53,134 nt of DNA, taken from contig CAMYOD010000052.1 in NCBI GenBank assembly GCA_947259975.1, forward strand, positions 1-53,134. Reading direction: 5' to 3'. The DNA comes from an uncultured Gammaproteobacteria bacterium (GTDB lineage Bacteria; Pseudomonadota; Gammaproteobacteria; HyVt-429). The position numbers were made by a program, and so were the translations under genes. Below are positions 52,090 through 53,134 of this stretch, piece after piece. The first letter of the stretch is position 1. Every line of letters begins with the position of its first letter. The notes under the pieces were generated by a model, which had not been told where the DNA came from, did no database searches, and saw only the letters and a list, made by a program, of their open reading frames with translations.

Positions 52090-52890
52090 TCAAGGCTCGC
52101 TCACATACACCAGTTTCTCGATCGCCTTGAGCAGATCGTTGGCCTGATCGAACCCGTCGCGGGCCGCGCGCTGCAACCAGCGCATCGCTTCGGCCATGTC
52201 CGGCGCGACACCGTCGCCGGTGGCATAGAGCACGCCGAGTTGAAACTTCGCCTGTGGATCGTTGCCGTCGGTGGCGGCCTTGAACCACCAGCGCACCGCC
52301 TCGTGGGGATTTTTCTCGACCCCGTTGCCGCTCATGTACAACAGGCCCATGTTGTATTGCGCATGGGTGTTGCCCCGTGCCGCGGCCAGCCGCCACCAAC
52401 GAATCGCCTTGCGATAATTTGCCGCCACGCCGGCGCCACGGGCATAGGCCACGCCGAGGTTGTAGGACGCCGTCGCATGGCCTTGATACGCCGCCTGCCG
52501 ATAAAGCTCTACTGCACGCTCCACGTCCGGCGTCACGCCGTGACCCTTGTCGTACATGATGCCGAGGGCAAACTGCGCCTCCGCATGACCTTCGTCGGCG
52601 AGCTCCTGCCAGAGCAGGGACGCGCCTTGCAGATCACCGGCCGCATAGACGCGCAGGGCCGCGTCATAACTTTCCTGGGAGAGACCGTACTGGCGGAGAT
52701 TGGCTTCGATGTTCGCGTGTTGCGAACGTGCGAGATTGGAGTCAGCGAGTGCTTGCGGCCGGGCGTCGACCGACTGGGCGTAGGCCATGGCCAACAGCAG
52801 GGTGGCCAGTGCCGCCAACCAGTGCGACACCCGTTCCCCGGTGCCCGGGGCCGTGGCGGTCTTCGCCTGGGTTGTGCGTCTGCGGTGCAT
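52090..52890 (-). CDS. Sel1-repeat protein
   Basis: A 266-residue protein with a hydrophobic N-terminal segment (about 24-41, signal peptide or anchor, after a basic N-terminus). About four to five Sel1-like repeats follow (about 95-255), each with the pattern AQFxLGxxYxxGxGVxxDxxxAxxWxxxAAxxG. These fold as a solenoid for protein contacts. No enzyme domain is present. It is the first minus-strand gene before the IS element, so its promoter region abuts the REP-like/IS3 junction. Confidence 0.85.
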   Translation of the reverse strand: MHRRRTTQAKTATAPGTGERVSHWLAALATLLLAMAYAQSVDARPQALADSNLARSQHANIEANLRQYGLSQESYDAALRVYAAGDLQGASLLWQELADEGHAEAQFALGIMYDKGHGVTPDVERAVELYRQAAYQGHATASYNLGVAYARGAGVAANYRKAIRWWRLAAARGNTHAQYNMGLLYMSGNGVEKNPHEAVRWWFKAATDGNDPQAKFQLGVLYATGDGVAPDMAEAMRWLQRAARDGFDQANDLLKAIEKLVYVSEP

Positions 52891-53020
52891 GGTCTTGTCT
52901 CATCAATTTCATGTCGTGGGTAAAACTCGCGCTTGTATAGGTTATCGGCGCACCGAAAAGCGACTTGAGTCCCGCGCATAGGCCCGCGGGCACTGGATCT
53001 GCTAAGGTAGGCGGAAATAG

Positions 53021-53036
53021 AAATAGGGGACAGACT
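53021..53036. repeat. Truncated REP-like core beside the IS end
   Basis: AAATAGGGGACAGACT shares the AAATAGGGG(A/T)CAGA core with the 49286-49318 element. The IS3 terminal repeat starts at or within its last base, so the other half of the palindrome may lie beyond the IS or be lost. Confidence 0.55.
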
Positions 53037-53134
53037 GAACCTCCCCCAGTTTATCGGACACTCCAATTCAGAGACAATCTGGTGAGAGGAGTGATCCATG
53101 ACCAAGAAGCAGACCTATACCCGGGAATTCAAGC
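53036..53134 (+). mobile_element. IS3-family insertion sequence, left end (partial)
   Basis: TGAACCTCCCCCAGTTTATC begins a left terminal inverted repeat of IS3-family type (TG start, GGACACT core at 53056). A strong AGGAG and the transposase OrfA start follow. The element runs off the window, so its right end, target duplication and name cannot be given. Confidence 0.8.
53098..53134 (+). CDS. IS3-family transposase OrfA, 5' fragment
   Basis: ATG at 53098 with AGGAG six bases upstream; the 12 visible residues, MTKKQTYTREFK, match the start of IS3 OrfA helix-turn-helix proteins. The rest lies outside the window. Confidence 0.75.
   Translation, partial: MTKKQTYTREFK

Overview
The window looks like chromosomal DNA of a free-living gammaproteobacterium with moderately high GC. 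I infer a relative of the Chromatiales or Ectothiorhodospiraceae from two conserved neighbourhoods: def-fmt-rsmB-DUF4390-ntrY-ntrX-trkA-trkH, divergent from lysM-dprA-smg-topA, and pilMNOPQ-aroK-aroB-dgt-gltB-gltD-hemE. No 16S rRNA or other taxonomic marker is present, so this placement is an inference. I saw no tRNA, rRNA or CRISPR array.

Layout. 150-1996 (+): two overlapping LpxL/HtrB-type acyltransferases. 2020-12180 (-): a TPR protein, the Trk potassium system (trkH, trkA), the NtrY-NtrX two-component pair, a DUF4390 exported protein, rsmB, fmt and def. 12437-17568 (+): a LysM protein, dprA, smg and topA. 17613-20682 (-): a conserved protein of unknown function and penicillin-binding protein 1A. 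20865-25963 (+): the type IV pilus alignment complex pilMNOPQ, closed by a strong terminator. 26122-36382 (+): aroK, aroB, a dGTPase-like HD hydrolase, glutamate synthase gltB/gltD and hemE.

From about 36.5 kb the content becomes less canonical. It holds a one-POTRA Omp85 protein, a ferredoxin-reductase fusion, an exported amidohydrolase, a dual-specificity phosphatase, and a glycerophosphodiester/glycerol module (FGGY kinase, GDPD phosphodiesterase, glycerol-3-phosphate dehydrogenase). An ABC-2 exporter pair, a GGDEF-EAL protein with a repeat-bearing, apparently frameshifted tail, and a Na/Pi cotransporter follow. The right end carries, on the minus strand, a solitary DUF2282 (BufA1/bufferin-like) precursor, a MAPEG-family protein and a Sel1-repeat protein. 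The window ends inside the left end of an IS3-family element.

How the genes work together. The left two thirds are housekeeping: lipid A acylation, potassium uptake, translation start and N-terminal processing, DNA topology, peptidoglycan synthesis, pilus assembly, the shikimate pathway, ammonia assimilation and haem synthesis. The glycerol cluster would turn glycerophosphodiesters and glycerol into sn-glycerol-3-phosphate and then dihydroxyacetone phosphate.

The most unusual signals are: (1) six 15-bp repeats at the end of the GGDEF-EAL gene followed by what looks like a one-base deletion, which swaps an acidic tail for a basic one; (2) a perfect 20-bp inverted repeat over the gltD stop codon, joined to opposed 7-bp repeats before hemE; (3) a bufferin-like peptide with no modification genes beside it; (4) three REP-like GGGG(A/T)CAGA palindromes in the last 4 kb, one of them abutted by the IS3 element. 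I found no gene cluster that I can defend as a wholly new system.
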